From: Streptomyces sp. NBC_00569
GTDB taxonomy: Bacteria; Actinomycetota; Actinomycetes; Streptomycetales; Streptomycetaceae
Length of the DNA: 64,000 nt
Assembly (NCBI RefSeq): GCF_036345255.1
Contig: NZ_CP107783.1
Location: 2,604,001-2,668,000 of the forward strand
Reading direction: 5' to 3'
The notes under the pieces are model-generated. The model saw only the letters and a program-made list of their open reading frames with translations. It did no database searches and had not been told where the DNA came from. The translations under genes and the position numbers were made by a program. Shown one piece after another: positions 36,972 through 45,569 of the stretch. Each line of letters begins with the position of its first letter. Positions within the stretch are counted from its first letter, which is position 1.

Positions 36972-37043
36972 TGAACCGTTTCTGACGGTTCATCAATTAT
37001 CGATGCGTCAGTTATTGACGGTTCATCAGGTCGCACACAGAAT
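36972..37043 (+). promoter_or_regulatory. promoter and repeated TGACGGTTCATCA element before the branched-chain amino acid transporter
   Basis: TTGACG (37015-37020) and CAGAAT (37038-37043) are spaced by 17 bases, a good HrdB-type promoter, 28 bases before the GTG. TGACGGTTCATCA occurs twice, at 36983-36995 and 37016-37028, 33 bases apart; the second copy overlaps the -35 box. The first copy also forms a TGAACCGT/ACGGTTCA stem (36972-36992). This arrangement suggests repression by a protein binding both copies. Confidence 0.6.
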
Positions 37044-37071
37044 CACCCTCACCCGACGGAGGGGGTCCATC

Positions 37072-38328
37072 GTGTCGCGAACTGTCCGCACCATCACCGC
37101 CACTGTGGCGGCACTGCTGCTCGCCACCGCCTGCAACTCCGCGGCAACCAGCAACTCCCCCGACAGCAAGGGGAGTTCGGTACGCGGAGTGACGGATGAC
37201 GCCATCAAGGTCGGCGGGATCGTCTCCATGACGACCGCCAGCGGCTACAGCAAGAAGGACACCGACCTCGGTGCGAGGGCCCGCTTCGCCCGCGCCAACG
37301 CCGAGGGCGGGATCAACGGCAGGAAGATCGACTACCTGGGCGCGGAGGACGACGGCCAGGACCCGGCCAAGAACCTCGCCGCGGCCCGCAAACTCGTCCA
37401 GCAGGACAAGGTGTTCGCGATCTCGCCGATGAGTTCGGTCACCTTCTCCGGCGCCGACTTCCTCCAGAAGCAGAAGGTCCCCACGTTCGGCTGGGGCACG
37501 ATCCCGTCCTTCTGCGGACCCACCTACATCTACGGCTTCGGCGGCTGCATGGTCCCGATGCCCGGCGGCACCATCTCGCAGACCTGGCCCGAGGGCCTCA
37601 AGCAGGTCACGCACGGCGCCAAGGGGAAGACCGTCGCCATCCTCGCCAACGACAACGACGCGGGCACCTTCGCCATCCGCACCTACAAGCAGAGCTTCGC
37701 GTCCGCCGGATACAAGGTCACCTTCGCCAAGTCGTCCGTGCCCGCGACCTCGGTGCCGAGCGACTGGTCGGCGTACACCAAGGAGATCCTGCGCAGCGAC
37801 GGCGGCAAGGCGCCCGACATCGTCGTCTCCGTCATGCAGACCCCGTACAACATCGGCCTGTTCACCGCCGTCAAGCGCTCCGGGTACCGCGGCGTCCTCA
37901 CCGACCCGACCGACTACGACCCGGGGCTGCTCGCCAAGAGCGCGACGAAGGAGGCGCTCGACGGGGTGCACATCCTGCTGACCTTCGAGCCCTTCGAGAC
38001 GCGCTCGGCGGCGATGAAGCAGTTCAAGGCGGACATCAAGAAGGCCTCGGGCGGGAAGGACGTGCCGCTCAACATGCACATGATGACCGGCTACATGTCC
38101 GCCGACCTGTTCCTCTCCATCGCGCAGAAGGCCGGCCGCAACCTCACCGTCGCCTCCTTCCAGAAGGCCGCGAACGGGTTCTCCGACACCGGCACGATGG
38201 TCGGCGACCGCGCCCTGCCCAAGGGGCAGAAGGAGTCGTTCGGCTGCGGTGCCCTCGTCCAGCTCAAGAACGGGGCGTACCGCGTCTCGTCACCCTTCAA
38301 GTGCTACGAGCCCATCCCGTTCAAGTAG
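37072..38328 (+). CDS. branched-chain amino acid-type ABC transporter substrate-binding lipoprotein
   Basis: A 418-residue binding protein. The signal peptide ends in a lipobox LLATAC (Cys18), then a Ser/Asn-rich linker. The LivJ/type-I fold starts at GVTDDAIKVGGIVSMTTASG, with ARARFARANAEGGINGRKIDY and a NLAAARKLVQQDKVFAI block that are characteristic. GTG 37072 has GGAGGGGG eight bases upstream. Three extra cysteines in the mature part (FCGPTYIYGFGGCM, CYEP) could form disulfides. The ligand might be an amino acid, amide or urea-like compound; the family is broad. First gene of a three-gene transporter operon. Confidence 0.9.
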   Translation: MSRTVRTITATVAALLLATACNSAATSNSPDSKGSSVRGVTDDAIKVGGIVSMTTASGYSKKDTDLGARARFARANAEGGINGRKIDYLGAEDDGQDPAKNLAAARKLVQQDKVFAISPMSSVTFSGADFLQKQKVPTFGWGTIPSFCGPTYIYGFGGCMVPMPGGTISQTWPEGLKQVTHGAKGKTVAILANDNDAGTFAIRTYKQSFASAGYKVTFAKSSVPATSVPSDWSAYTKEILRSDGGKAPDIVVSVMQTPYNIGLFTAVKRSGYRGVLTDPTDYDPGLLAKSATKEALDGVHILLTFEPFETRSAAMKQFKADIKKASGGKDVPLNMHMMTGYMSADLFLSIAQKAGRNLTVASFQKAANGFSDTGTMVGDRALPKGQKESFGCGALVQLKNGAYRVSSPFKCYEPIPFK

Positions 38329-38340
38329 GGGGCGCCCCGC

Positions 38341-41070
38341 ATGTCCGACCTGCTGGCCTTCGTGCTGAGCGGGCTCGTGTCGGGTGCGCTGTACGCGCTC
38401 CTCGCCACCGGCCTCGTCCTGTCCTACTCGGCCTCCGGCCTCTTCAACTTCGCCCATGGCGCCACCGCCTACCTGTGCGCGCTCGCCTTCTACGAACTGC
38501 ACTCCGGTCTCGGCTGGCCCGCCGTGCCGACCGCGCTCCTCCTCGTCTGTGTCGTATCTCCGTTGCTGGGCTGGGGACTTGACCGGCTGATGTTCCGCAA
38601 GCTGGCGCGCGTCGGCGAGACCGCGCAGATCGTCGCGACCATCGGCCTCCTCGTCGCGCTGCCCGCGCTCGGCCTGTGGGTGGTGGAACTGCTCGACGAC
38701 GCGGGGGTGTCCGTCAAGCCCGCCGAGAACCAGTTCGGGCTGCCGGGCGTCGGCCCGAGCCCCGCGAAGAACTGGCAGCTGATGGACGGCGTCGGCATCG
38801 ACTCCGACCAGCTGATCACCTGGGTGGCGACCGCCGCGGTCGCGCTCGGCCTGTGGATCCTCATGCGCCACACCACCCTCGGCCTGCGCCTGCGGGCCGC
38901 CGTCGACAACCGCTCACTCGTCGAACTGCGCGGCATGAGCGCCGACCGGCTCTCCACCGTGGCGTGGATGCTGTCGTCCGGGCTCGCGGGCCTCGCCGGC
39001 GTCCTCGCGGCCCCGCTGCTCGGCCTGTCCGCCCACGACTTCACCCTGTTCCTGTTCGTGTCGGCGACCGCCGCGGTCCTCGGGCGGTTCGCCTCCGTAC
39101 CCCTCGCCTTCGCGGGCGGACTCGGCCTCGGCGTCCTGCAGAACCTCGTCGCCGGCTACTCCTCCTTCGCCGAACGCATCACGGGGTTCCACACCGCCGT
39201 CCCGTTCCTGATCCTCTTCGCCGGACTGCTGCTGCTCACCCGGCGACAGCGCACGGCGGGGACGGCCGCCGCCGACGCCCCGCCCGTCGACTACCTCGCG
39301 GGCCGCCCCTGGGTACGGAAGTGGGGGCCGTGGTCGGTGGCCGCCGTGCTGCTCGCGGCCGCCTTCTACACGGTGACGACCCCGTTCTGGAGCGGCATCC
39401 TCGCCCAGGGCCTCGCCCTCTCGCTCGTCTTCGTCTCCTTCACCGTCGTGACGGGGCTCGGAGCGATGGTGTCCCTCGCGCAGGCCACCTTCGTCACCGG
39501 CTCGGCGCTCGTGGCCGGGCTCCTGATGAGCCACGGCTGGCCGTTCATCGCGGCGGCTCTCGTGGGCACCTGTGTCGCGGCCGTCCTCGGGGCGCTCGTG
39601 GCGCTGCCCGCGCTGCGCCTCGGCGGCCGCACCCTCGCCCTCGCCACGCTCGCCCTCGCCTTCCTCGCCGACCAGGTCCTCTTCCAGATGGGGTGGTTGA
39701 GGAACGGCGACACCGGCTGGGAGATCCCGCGCCCCGTCTTCGGACCCGTCGACCTCGGCGACGACCGGGCGATGGGCGTCGCGATGGTCGTCCTGTGCGC
39801 GGCCGCCGTGGCCGCCCTCGGCGCACTGCGCAACTCCCCCTCGGGCCGCGCGATGCTCGCCGTGCGCTCGGCGCCCGCCGCGGCCATGGCCTCCGGCGTC
39901 TCCGTCATCCGCACCAAGCTCCTCCTCTTCACCCTCTCGGCCGGCCTCGCGGGCTTCGGGGGCGTGATGTACGCGTCGTACAACACCCGCATCACCGCTA
40001 CCGACTTCACCGCGATGACGGGCCTGATCTGGCTCGCGGTGGTCGTCGCGGCAGGGGTACGGCGCCCGCAGTTCGCGGTCGTCGCGGGTCTCGTCTACGC
40101 GATCGTGCCGCACCTCGTCGCGGACTACGTCACGGACTCCGTCCATCTCCCGGTCGTCCTGTTCGGCCTGGCGGGCCTCGCACTCGCCAATGACCCGGAC
40201 GGGTACTGCGCGGCCATCTCCATACGACGGCACAGGCACAGAAGTACGAAGACAGGAGCAGGGGTCCCTGTCTCCGGGGAAACGGGCCCGGCGCCGGCGG
40301 CCACGCCCGCTTCCGGAAGCGGCACCCCGCCGGCCCTCGAACTGCGCGACCTGCACGCCGGATACGACGGCGCGCCCGTCCTGCACGGAGTCGGCATCGC
40401 CGTCCACCCCGGCGAGATCGTCGCCCTCCTCGGCCCCAACGGCGCCGGGAAGTCCACGACGTGCCGCACCGCCGCCGGACTCCTCACTCCTCTGCGGGGG
40501 CAGGTGTACGTCGCCGGGCGGGACGTCACACGCGAGGGCCCCGTCCGCCGGGCGCGGGCCGGCGTACTCCTCGCCCCCGAAGGACGCGGCATCTTCCCCG
40601 CCCTCACCATCGAGGAGAACCTCACCCTGCACCTCCCCGACAAGCACGCGCGCGAGGCCGTGTACGAGCGCTTCGCCGGGCTCGCCGCCCGCCGCAACGT
40701 CACCGCGGGCGCACTCTCCGGCGGTGAACAGCAACTGCTCGCCCTCGCCCCGCTGCTCCAGGAGCCGCCCCGGGTCCTCATCGCCGACGAGCCGTCCCTC
40801 GGTCTCGCGCCACGCATCGTCGAGGACGTGTTCCGGCTGCTCACCGAACTCCGCGACGCCGGAACGGGGCTGCTCCTCGTCGAGGAGAAGGCCACCGAGA
40901 TCCTCGGCGTCGCCGACACCGTCGCGTATCTCGACCGGGGCCACGTCTCGTGGTGCGGTCCGCGCGCCGACGTGCGCGCCGACCGGCTCACCGAGGCCTA
41001 CCTGGGGCTCGCCGCGAGCGGGCCGGGCACGGCGCAGGACGCGGCAGAGGAAGGGGCGGTGCGGCCATGA
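38341..41070 (+). CDS. fused branched-chain amino acid ABC transporter protein: LivH permease + LivM permease + LivF ATPase
   Basis: A 909-residue fusion of three parts usually made separately. Residues 1-300 are a LivH permease (YALLATGLVLSYSASGLFNFAHGA; EAA-like LRAAVDNRSLVELRGM). Residues about 325-615 are a LivM permease (SLAQATFVTGSALVAG; AVRSAPAAAMASGVSV). A Ser/Thr/Pro/Gly-rich linker (about 620-662) leads to a LivF ATPase (Walker A GPNGAGKST near 698, signature LSGGEQQLLALAPLL, Walker B VLIADEPSLGLAP). All key residues are intact in each part. The gene ends in ATGA with the LivG-like gene, which supplies the second ATPase. Confidence 0.9.
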   Translation: MSDLLAFVLSGLVSGALYALLATGLVLSYSASGLFNFAHGATAYLCALAFYELHSGLGWPAVPTALLLVCVVSPLLGWGLDRLMFRKLARVGETAQIVATIGLLVALPALGLWVVELLDDAGVSVKPAENQFGLPGVGPSPAKNWQLMDGVGIDSDQLITWVATAAVALGLWILMRHTTLGLRLRAAVDNRSLVELRGMSADRLSTVAWMLSSGLAGLAGVLAAPLLGLSAHDFTLFLFVSATAAVLGRFASVPLAFAGGLGLGVLQNLVAGYSSFAERITGFHTAVPFLILFAGLLLLTRRQRTAGTAAADAPPVDYLAGRPWVRKWGPWSVAAVLLAAAFYTVTTPFWSGILAQGLALSLVFVSFTVVTGLGAMVSLAQATFVTGSALVAGLLMSHGWPFIAAALVGTCVAAVLGALVALPALRLGGRTLALATLALAFLADQVLFQMGWLRNGDTGWEIPRPVFGPVDLGDDRAMGVAMVVLCAAAVAALGALRNSPSGRAMLAVRSAPAAAMASGVSVIRTKLLLFTLSAGLAGFGGVMYASYNTRITATDFTAMTGLIWLAVVVAAGVRRPQFAVVAGLVYAIVPHLVADYVTDSVHLPVVLFGLAGLALANDPDGYCAAISIRRHRHRSTKTGAGVPVSGETGPAPAATPASGSGTPPALELRDLHAGYDGAPVLHGVGIAVHPGEIVALLGPNGAGKSTTCRTAAGLLTPLRGQVYVAGRDVTREGPVRRARAGVLLAPEGRGIFPALTIEENLTLHLPDKHAREAVYERFAGLAARRNVTAGALSGGEQQLLALAPLLQEPPRVLIADEPSLGLAPRIVEDVFRLLTELRDAGTGLLLVEEKATEILGVADTVAYLDRGHVSWCGPRADVRADRLTEAYLGLAASGPGTAQDAAEEGAVRP

Positions 41071-41852
41071 GCGGAACCACGGGGGGACCCGTGCTCGAAG
41101 CGGCCGGGGTCGGCGTCCGGTTCGGGGGGATCCGCGCGCTCGACGGGGCCGGCGTGACGCTGCGCGCCGGCGAGGTGTGCGGCCTCATCGGCCCGAACGG
41201 CGCGGGCAAGACCACGTTCTTCGACGTCGTCTCCGGGATCCGGCGCCCCGACACGGGCCGTGTCCTCCTGGACGGCGAGGACATCACGCGACGCTCCCCC
41301 GTGTGGCGGGCCCGCCACGGGATGCGCCGCACGTTCCAGCGCCAGCAGCTCTTCGGCCAGCTCACGGTCGCGGACAACCTGCTGGTGGCGCAGGAGTGGC
41401 GGGGCGGCGGGGGCGGGCTCGCGGCCGACCTGCTGGCGGCGCCGACCAGGCGGACGTACGAGCGCCGGCGCCGCGAGCGGGCGTCGTCGATGCTGCGCGC
41501 GTGCGGCCTCGAAGCGCTGGCCGGGGAGTACGCGGGGGCGCTGCCCGTGGGCCAGGCACGCATGGTGGAACTGGCCCGGGCGGGGGTGGAGGGGGCGCGG
41601 GTGGTGCTGCTCGACGAGCCCGCGTCAGGAATGACAGATGATGAAATCTGTCAGCTGAAATCCGTCATCCGTCATCTGTCGGACCAACAGGGCTGCGCCG
41701 TGCTCCTCGTCGAGCACAACGTCGCCTTCGTCATGGACCTGTGCTCCCGCATCGTCGTGCTCGACCTCGGGACCGTGCTCGCCGAGGGCACCCCGGCGGC
41801 GGTGCGTGCCGACCCGGCCGTGCGGGACGCCTATCTCGGTTCCGCCGGGTGA
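41067..41852 (+). CDS. branched-chain amino acid ABC transporter ATPase (LivG-like) with an AT-rich codon patch
   Basis: A 261-residue ATPase: Walker A GPNGAGKTT (about 42-50), LivG-specific RRTFQRQQLFGQLTVADNLL, degenerate signature LPVGQARMVELARA, Walker B VVLLDEPASGM and switch His in LLVEHNVAF. Codons for residues about 187-205 (41622-41690, protein GMTDDEICQLKSVIRHLSDQQ in part) use A or T at third position far more than the rest of the gene, and the DNA there contains a perfect palindrome with 8-bp arms (41632-41653). The reading frame and family alignment stay intact. ATGA overlap with the triple fusion. Confidence 0.9.
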   Translation: MSGTTGGPVLEAAGVGVRFGGIRALDGAGVTLRAGEVCGLIGPNGAGKTTFFDVVSGIRRPDTGRVLLDGEDITRRSPVWRARHGMRRTFQRQQLFGQLTVADNLLVAQEWRGGGGGLAADLLAAPTRRTYERRRRERASSMLRACGLEALAGEYAGALPVGQARMVELARAGVEGARVVLLDEPASGMTDDEICQLKSVIRHLSDQQGCAVLLVEHNVAFVMDLCSRIVVLDLGTVLAEGTPAAVRADPAVRDAYLGSAG

Positions 41853-41959
41853 GCGAGGCCTGGGGCGCGCCTGTGAACACGCCGTGAACGGGAATGCGTC
41901 CCGGGCCGTGATCGTTGACGATGGGAGTACCACCCGACAACGCGAAGGATCGAGAGCTC

Positions 41960-42793
41960 GTGAGCAAGGTCCCCCCGATCATCCTGAACAACGGCGTCGA
42001 GATGCCCCAGCTCGGTTTCGGCGTCTGGCAGGTGCCGGACGACGAGGCCGAGAAGGCTGTCGCGACGGCCCTGGAGGCCGGGTACCGCAGCATCGACACC
42101 GCCGCGATCTACGGCAACGAGGAGGGCACCGGCAAGGCCGTCGCCGCCTCCGGCATCGCCCGCGACAAGCTCTTCGTCACGACGAAGCTGTGGAACGCCG
42201 ACCAGGGCTACGACGCGACGCTGCGCGCCTTCGACGCCTCCCTCGACAAGCTGGGCCTCGACTACCTCGATCTGTACCTGATCCACTGGCCGCTGCCCTC
42301 GAAGGACAGCTACCTCGACACGTACAAGGCCCTCGAGAAGATCTACGCGGACGGCCGGGCCAAGGCCATCGGTGTCTCCAACTTCCTTCCGGAGCACCTG
42401 GAGCGCCTCCTCGGCGAGACGTCGATCATCCCGGCGGTCAACCAGATCGAGCTGCACCCGCACCTCCAGCAGCGCGCCGCGCGCGAGTTCCACGCGGAGC
42501 AGGGCATCGCCACCGAGGCCTGGTCGCCGCTGGGTCAGGGCAAGGGCCTTCTCGAGGTCCCGGCGATCGTCGCCATCGCCCAGAAGCACGGGCGTACGCC
42601 GGCTCAGGTCGTGCTGCGCTGGCACGTCCAGCTCGGCAATGTCGTGATCCCCAAGTCCGTGACGCCGTCGCGGATCGTGGAGAACATCGACGTGTTCGAC
42701 TTCGAGCTGGACGTCGAGGACATCGCGGCGATCAGCGCGCTCAACGAGGACCGTCGCCTGGGTCCCGACCCGGCGACGTTCGACGTGGCCTGA
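41960..42793 (+). CDS. aldo/keto reductase
   Basis: A 277-residue NADPH-dependent reductase of the AKR superfamily (2,5-diketo-gluconate reductase-like). The catalytic tetrad is visible: Asp and Tyr in GYRSIDTAAIYGNE, Lys in FVTTKLWN and His in LYLIHWPLP. The NADPH site is IPKSVTPSRIVEN near the C-terminus. GTG 41960 is chosen since the conserved VPPIILNNGVEMPQLGFG begins immediately; the ATG at 41915 would add 15 unconserved residues. It stands alone between the transporter operon and a strong hairpin. Confidence 0.92.
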   Translation: MSKVPPIILNNGVEMPQLGFGVWQVPDDEAEKAVATALEAGYRSIDTAAIYGNEEGTGKAVAASGIARDKLFVTTKLWNADQGYDATLRAFDASLDKLGLDYLDLYLIHWPLPSKDSYLDTYKALEKIYADGRAKAIGVSNFLPEHLERLLGETSIIPAVNQIELHPHLQQRAAREFHAEQGIATEAWSPLGQGKGLLEVPAIVAIAQKHGRTPAQVVLRWHVQLGNVVIPKSVTPSRIVENIDVFDFELDVEDIAAISALNEDRRLGPDPATFDVA

Positions 42794-42814
42794 CCGCTTC
42801 ACGCGTACGGCTTC

Positions 42815-42848
42815 GTGTGCCCCGTCTCCGTCCGGAGGCGGGGCACAC
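42815..42848. terminator. strong bidirectional hairpin between aldo/keto reductase and WYL regulator genes
   Basis: GTGTGCCCCG (42815-42824) and CGGGGCACAC (42839-42848) form a perfect 10-bp stem, extended internally by CTCCG/CGGAG around a two-base loop. It lies 22 bases after one stop and 18 before the other convergent stop. Confidence 0.75.
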
Positions 42849-42865
42849 GCGTGTGGGGCCGGGCA

Positions 42866-43840
42866 TCAGACACGGCCGTAGAGGGCGGCGAGCGCTTCGA
42901 CCGTGGCCCGGATCCGGTGGCGCAGCTCGGCGGGTTCCAGGACCTCGATGCCGGCGCCCAGGCGCAGGAACTCGTCGTGGGCACGGTCGACGGACTCGAT
43001 GGGGACGACCGCTCTGGTCCAGCCGTCGGGTTCCGGGCGGGCGGTGGCACGGGCCGCTTCGCGCAGGGCGGGGCCCGGCAGCCGGTCGGCGACGCCCGGG
43101 GCCAGGCGCACGAGGGCGTCGCCGCTGTGCAGCCGGCCGTGGAAGTCGTCCTGGTAGGCGCGCCAGTACGCGGCGAGGTCGAAGTCGGCGGGCCGCTCGA
43201 ACTCCTCGTCGGTAGCGTGGAGTTGGAGGATCTGGTCGACGCGGTAGGTGCGGAGGTCTCCCGTTCCGGCGGAGGCGATCACGTACCAGCGGCCCGCCTT
43301 GAGTACGAGTCCGTACGGTTCGAGGCGGCGTTCGACGTCGGTGGGTGCGCGCCAGCGCCGGTAGCGGACGTGCAGGACCCGGCTGTTCCAGACGGCGGTG
43401 GCGACGGCCGGGAGGTGGGGGACGTCGTCCTCGTCGGCGTACCAGCCGGGGGCGTCGAGGTGGAAGCGCGCGCTGATGCGTTCGGAGTGGGTCCGCAGTT
43501 CGGCGGGGAGCGCGGCCCGTACCTTGAGCTGGGCGGCGGCGAGCACCGGGCCGAGGCCGAGTTCGGCGGCGGGTCCCGGCGCGCCGGCGAGGAAGAGGGC
43601 CTCGGCCTCGTCGGTGGTGAGGCCGGTGAGGCGGGTGCGGTAGCCGTCGATGAGCTGGTAGCCGCCGGCGTGCCCGGCGTCCCCGTGGAGCGGTACGCCC
43701 GCCGCGTGCAGGGCGTCGATGTCGCGGTACACGGTGCGTACGGAGACTTCCAGGGCGGCGGCGAGCTGGGCGGCGGTCATTCTGCCGCGGGTCTGGAGCA
43801 GCAGCAGGATGGACACCAGTCGGCTGGACTTCACTGACAC
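42866..43840 (-). CDS. YafY/DeoR-like transcriptional regulator with WYL domain
   Basis: A 324-residue regulator: HTH at residues 5-60 (RLVSILLLLQTRGRMTAAQLA, VSVRTVYRDIDALHAAGVPL), WYL ligand domain at about 140-210 (VRYRRW, LKAGRWYVIASA, DLRTYRVDQI) and a C-terminal WCX domain. GTG start at 43840. A 19-bp palindrome (43832-43850) covers the start codon, so it probably represses itself and the divergent pair of small proteins beginning at 43874. Such regulators often respond to nucleotides or DNA stress, but the ligand here is unknown. Confidence 0.9.
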   Translation of the reverse strand: MSVKSSRLVSILLLLQTRGRMTAAQLAAALEVSVRTVYRDIDALHAAGVPLHGDAGHAGGYQLIDGYRTRLTGLTTDEAEALFLAGAPGPAAELGLGPVLAAAQLKVRAALPAELRTHSERISARFHLDAPGWYADEDDVPHLPAVATAVWNSRVLHVRYRRWRAPTDVERRLEPYGLVLKAGRWYVIASAGTGDLRTYRVDQILQLHATDEEFERPADFDLAAYWRAYQDDFHGRLHSGDALVRLAPGVADRLPGPALREAARATARPEPDGWTRAVVPIESVDRAHDEFLRLGAGIEVLEPAELRHRIRATVEALAALYGRV

Positions 43841-43850
43841 AGGATGTCAG
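43832..43850. promoter_or_regulatory. WYL-regulator operator ACTGACA-N5-TGTCAGT
   Basis: A perfect 7+7 palindrome with a five-base centre covers the GTG of the WYL regulator and ends 23 bases before the ATG of the divergent gene. TGACA-N5-TGTCA palindromes are the usual partners of YafY-type regulators, which supports autoregulation and control of the neighbour. Confidence 0.65.
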
Positions 43851-43873
43851 TGGAGCGGCCGTAGCTTCCAGCC

Positions 43874-44350
43874 ATGGCTTTCGAGGAGAAACTGTTGTGG
43901 TCGCTGCCGCCCGTCGAGGTGGCGGGCCGGCGCGTCAAGCGCTATCACGTGAGCGCGGATCCGGCGGGGATCGCGCCGGAGGTGGAGAAGGCGGCGTACG
44001 CGATGCTGCCGGAGCTGCTTCCGGAGCCGGACGGGACGCCTGCGGCCACGTTCGTCGTGCTGCACCGCGGCGGTGACGACGGTGCGTACATCAACGCGTA
44101 CAGCTGGGTGTGGGACAACGTTCTGCACTTCCGGGGCGCGGCGGCGGGGCAGCCGGTGATCGGCTGTCCCGACCGTGATCCGACGCGGTTCGTGATCCTC
44201 GATCTGCCGTGGATCGGCTGTGTGTGGGAGCTGCCGCCCGTGCTGCACGAACGCGACGCGTGGGTGCGGCACATGCTGGCCCCGAACGCCCCCGACCTCG
44301 GCGGGTATCTGGCCGATTCACTCACCGACGGCACCACGGGAGACCGCTGA
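43874..44350 (+). CDS. conserved small cytoplasmic protein of unknown function
   Basis: A 158-residue acidic protein, Trp- and Pro-rich, with no signal or membrane segment. Visible segments are KLLWSLPPVEVAGRRVKRYHVSAD near the start, ATFVVLHRGGDDGAYINAYSW in the middle, and DPTRFVILDLPWIGCVWELPP. The pattern of alternating strands suggests an alpha+beta fold, but I recognise no catalytic motif. It is divergent from a WYL regulator whose palindrome lies 23 bases upstream, and its stop overlaps the next ATG (TGATG), so the two small proteins are probably made together under that regulator. Confidence 0.75.
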   Translation: MAFEEKLLWSLPPVEVAGRRVKRYHVSADPAGIAPEVEKAAYAMLPELLPEPDGTPAATFVVLHRGGDDGAYINAYSWVWDNVLHFRGAAAGQPVIGCPDRDPTRFVILDLPWIGCVWELPPVLHERDAWVRHMLAPNAPDLGGYLADSLTDGTTGDR

Positions 44351-44814
44351 TGAGCACCGCGCACGACTTCGACTTCTTCTTCGGCGACTGGGACGTCGCC
44401 CACCGCAGGCGCACCGACTTCCTCGACGCGGACAGCTGCTGGGAGGAGTTCGCGGCGACAAGCCGCTGCTGGAGCCTGTTCGGCGGGGCGGCGAACATCG
44501 ACGAGATGGACTGCCCCACGGAAGGCTTCAAGGGGCTCACGCTGCGGCTCTTCGACCACGCGGCCGGTACGTGGTCGCTGAACTGGTCGTCCAGCCGTAC
44601 GGGCGTCCTGTTCCCGCCGGTCGTCGGCCACTTCGACGGGGACGGGCGGGGCGTCTTCGAGGGCGACGACACGCATGACGGCAAGGACGTCCGGGTGCGG
44701 TTCGTGTGGTCGGGGATCTCGGCGACGACGGCGCACTGGGAGCAGTTCTTCTCGGTGGACGGCGGCGACACATGGCTGTCGAACTGGACGATGGCGTTCA
44801 CCCGTCACCGCTGA
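44350..44814 (+). CDS. DUF1579-like small protein, function unknown
   Basis: A 154-residue protein beginning DFDFFFGDWDVAHRRRTDFL, a pattern seen in DUF1579-like, calycin-type barrel proteins, with later strands GLTLRLFDHAAGTWSLNW, VVGHFDGDGRGVFEGDD and WEQFFSVDGGDTWLSNWTM. Such barrels may bind small hydrophobic ligands, but no function is established. Coupled to the preceding gene by TGATG overlap. Its end is 35 bases from a convergent methyltransferase gene. Confidence 0.75.
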   Translation: MSTAHDFDFFFGDWDVAHRRRTDFLDADSCWEEFAATSRCWSLFGGAANIDEMDCPTEGFKGLTLRLFDHAAGTWSLNWSSSRTGVLFPPVVGHFDGDGRGVFEGDDTHDGKDVRVRFVWSGISATTAHWEQFFSVDGGDTWLSNWTMAFTRHR

Positions 44815-44849
44815 CCCGTCATCGGTGGACGCCGCGCACTGATCTCGCG

Positions 44850-45563
44850 TCAGATGTGCCGCGTGAAGGCGTGCACGGTGAACTGCGGGTCCGCTCGCCT
44901 GACTTCGGGGTCGGGCAGCGCGGCGAGTCGGTCGGCGAGCGCGGTGCCCCCGGCCGCGTAAACTCTGCCGCGCCGCACGTCGTCGGCGAGGCGCCGCGGG
45001 GTGCGGCCCTGGCAGTGTCCGGGGAAGCGTGCCTCTCCGCTCGGCCGCAGTCCGTGGCCGGCGGCGTGGGCGGCGACCTGTGCGGCCGCGTCGGAGGGGA
45101 AGCGGCCTCGGTAGGGGGCCACGAGGGTGTCGATGTCACTGCCGACGTCGTGGGCGGCGGCCTTGTCGACGGTGGTCACCAGGACTCCGCCGGGCCGCAG
45201 GACGCGGGCGGCCTCGGCTATGACGGGGCGCGCGTCGGGCAGCAGGTGCAGCAGCCAGATCACGGTCACGACGTCCACGGAGGCGCTGCGGAACGGGAGT
45301 TGGCGGCTGTCGCCGCGGACGGCGGCCCCGTCGAGGCGGGGCGCCGCGGCGCGCAGCATGCCCGGGGCGAGATCGATGCCGACGGCGCGCAGGCCCGGCC
45401 TGGTGAGCCGCATGGTGACGAGCCCGGTGCCGCAGGCCAGGTCGAGGAGGGTGCGGGCGGTGGGCGGCACGAGGCCGAGCACGGCCTCGGCGGCGGACCG
45501 GGCGCGGGGTATGCCGCCGCGGGTCGCGTCGTAGACCGCGGCTTCCTTGTCGTAGTCCAGCAC
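44850..45563 (-). CDS. class I SAM-dependent methyltransferase
   Basis: A 237-residue Rossmann methyltransferase. Motif I is TLLDLACGTGLVTMRL (SAM-binding Gly-rich loop), followed by AVGIDLAPGMLRAA (motif II acidic residue), and LPFRSASVDVVTVIWLLHLLPD and EAARVLRPGGVLV (motifs IV-V). The N-terminal KEAAVYDATRGG is typical of the UbiE/Methyltransf_11 group. Substrate unknown. GTG start six bases after the pterin dehydratase stop, so the two form an operon. Confidence 0.88.
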   Translation of the reverse strand: MLDYDKEAAVYDATRGGIPRARSAAEAVLGLVPPTARTLLDLACGTGLVTMRLTRPGLRAVGIDLAPGMLRAAAPRLDGAAVRGDSRQLPFRSASVDVVTVIWLLHLLPDARPVIAEAARVLRPGGVLVTTVDKAAAHDVGSDIDTLVAPYRGRFPSDAAAQVAAHAAGHGLRPSGEARFPGHCQGRTPRRLADDVRRGRVYAAGGTALADRLAALPDPEVRRADPQFTVHAFTRHI

Positions 45564-45569
45564 CGGCGG

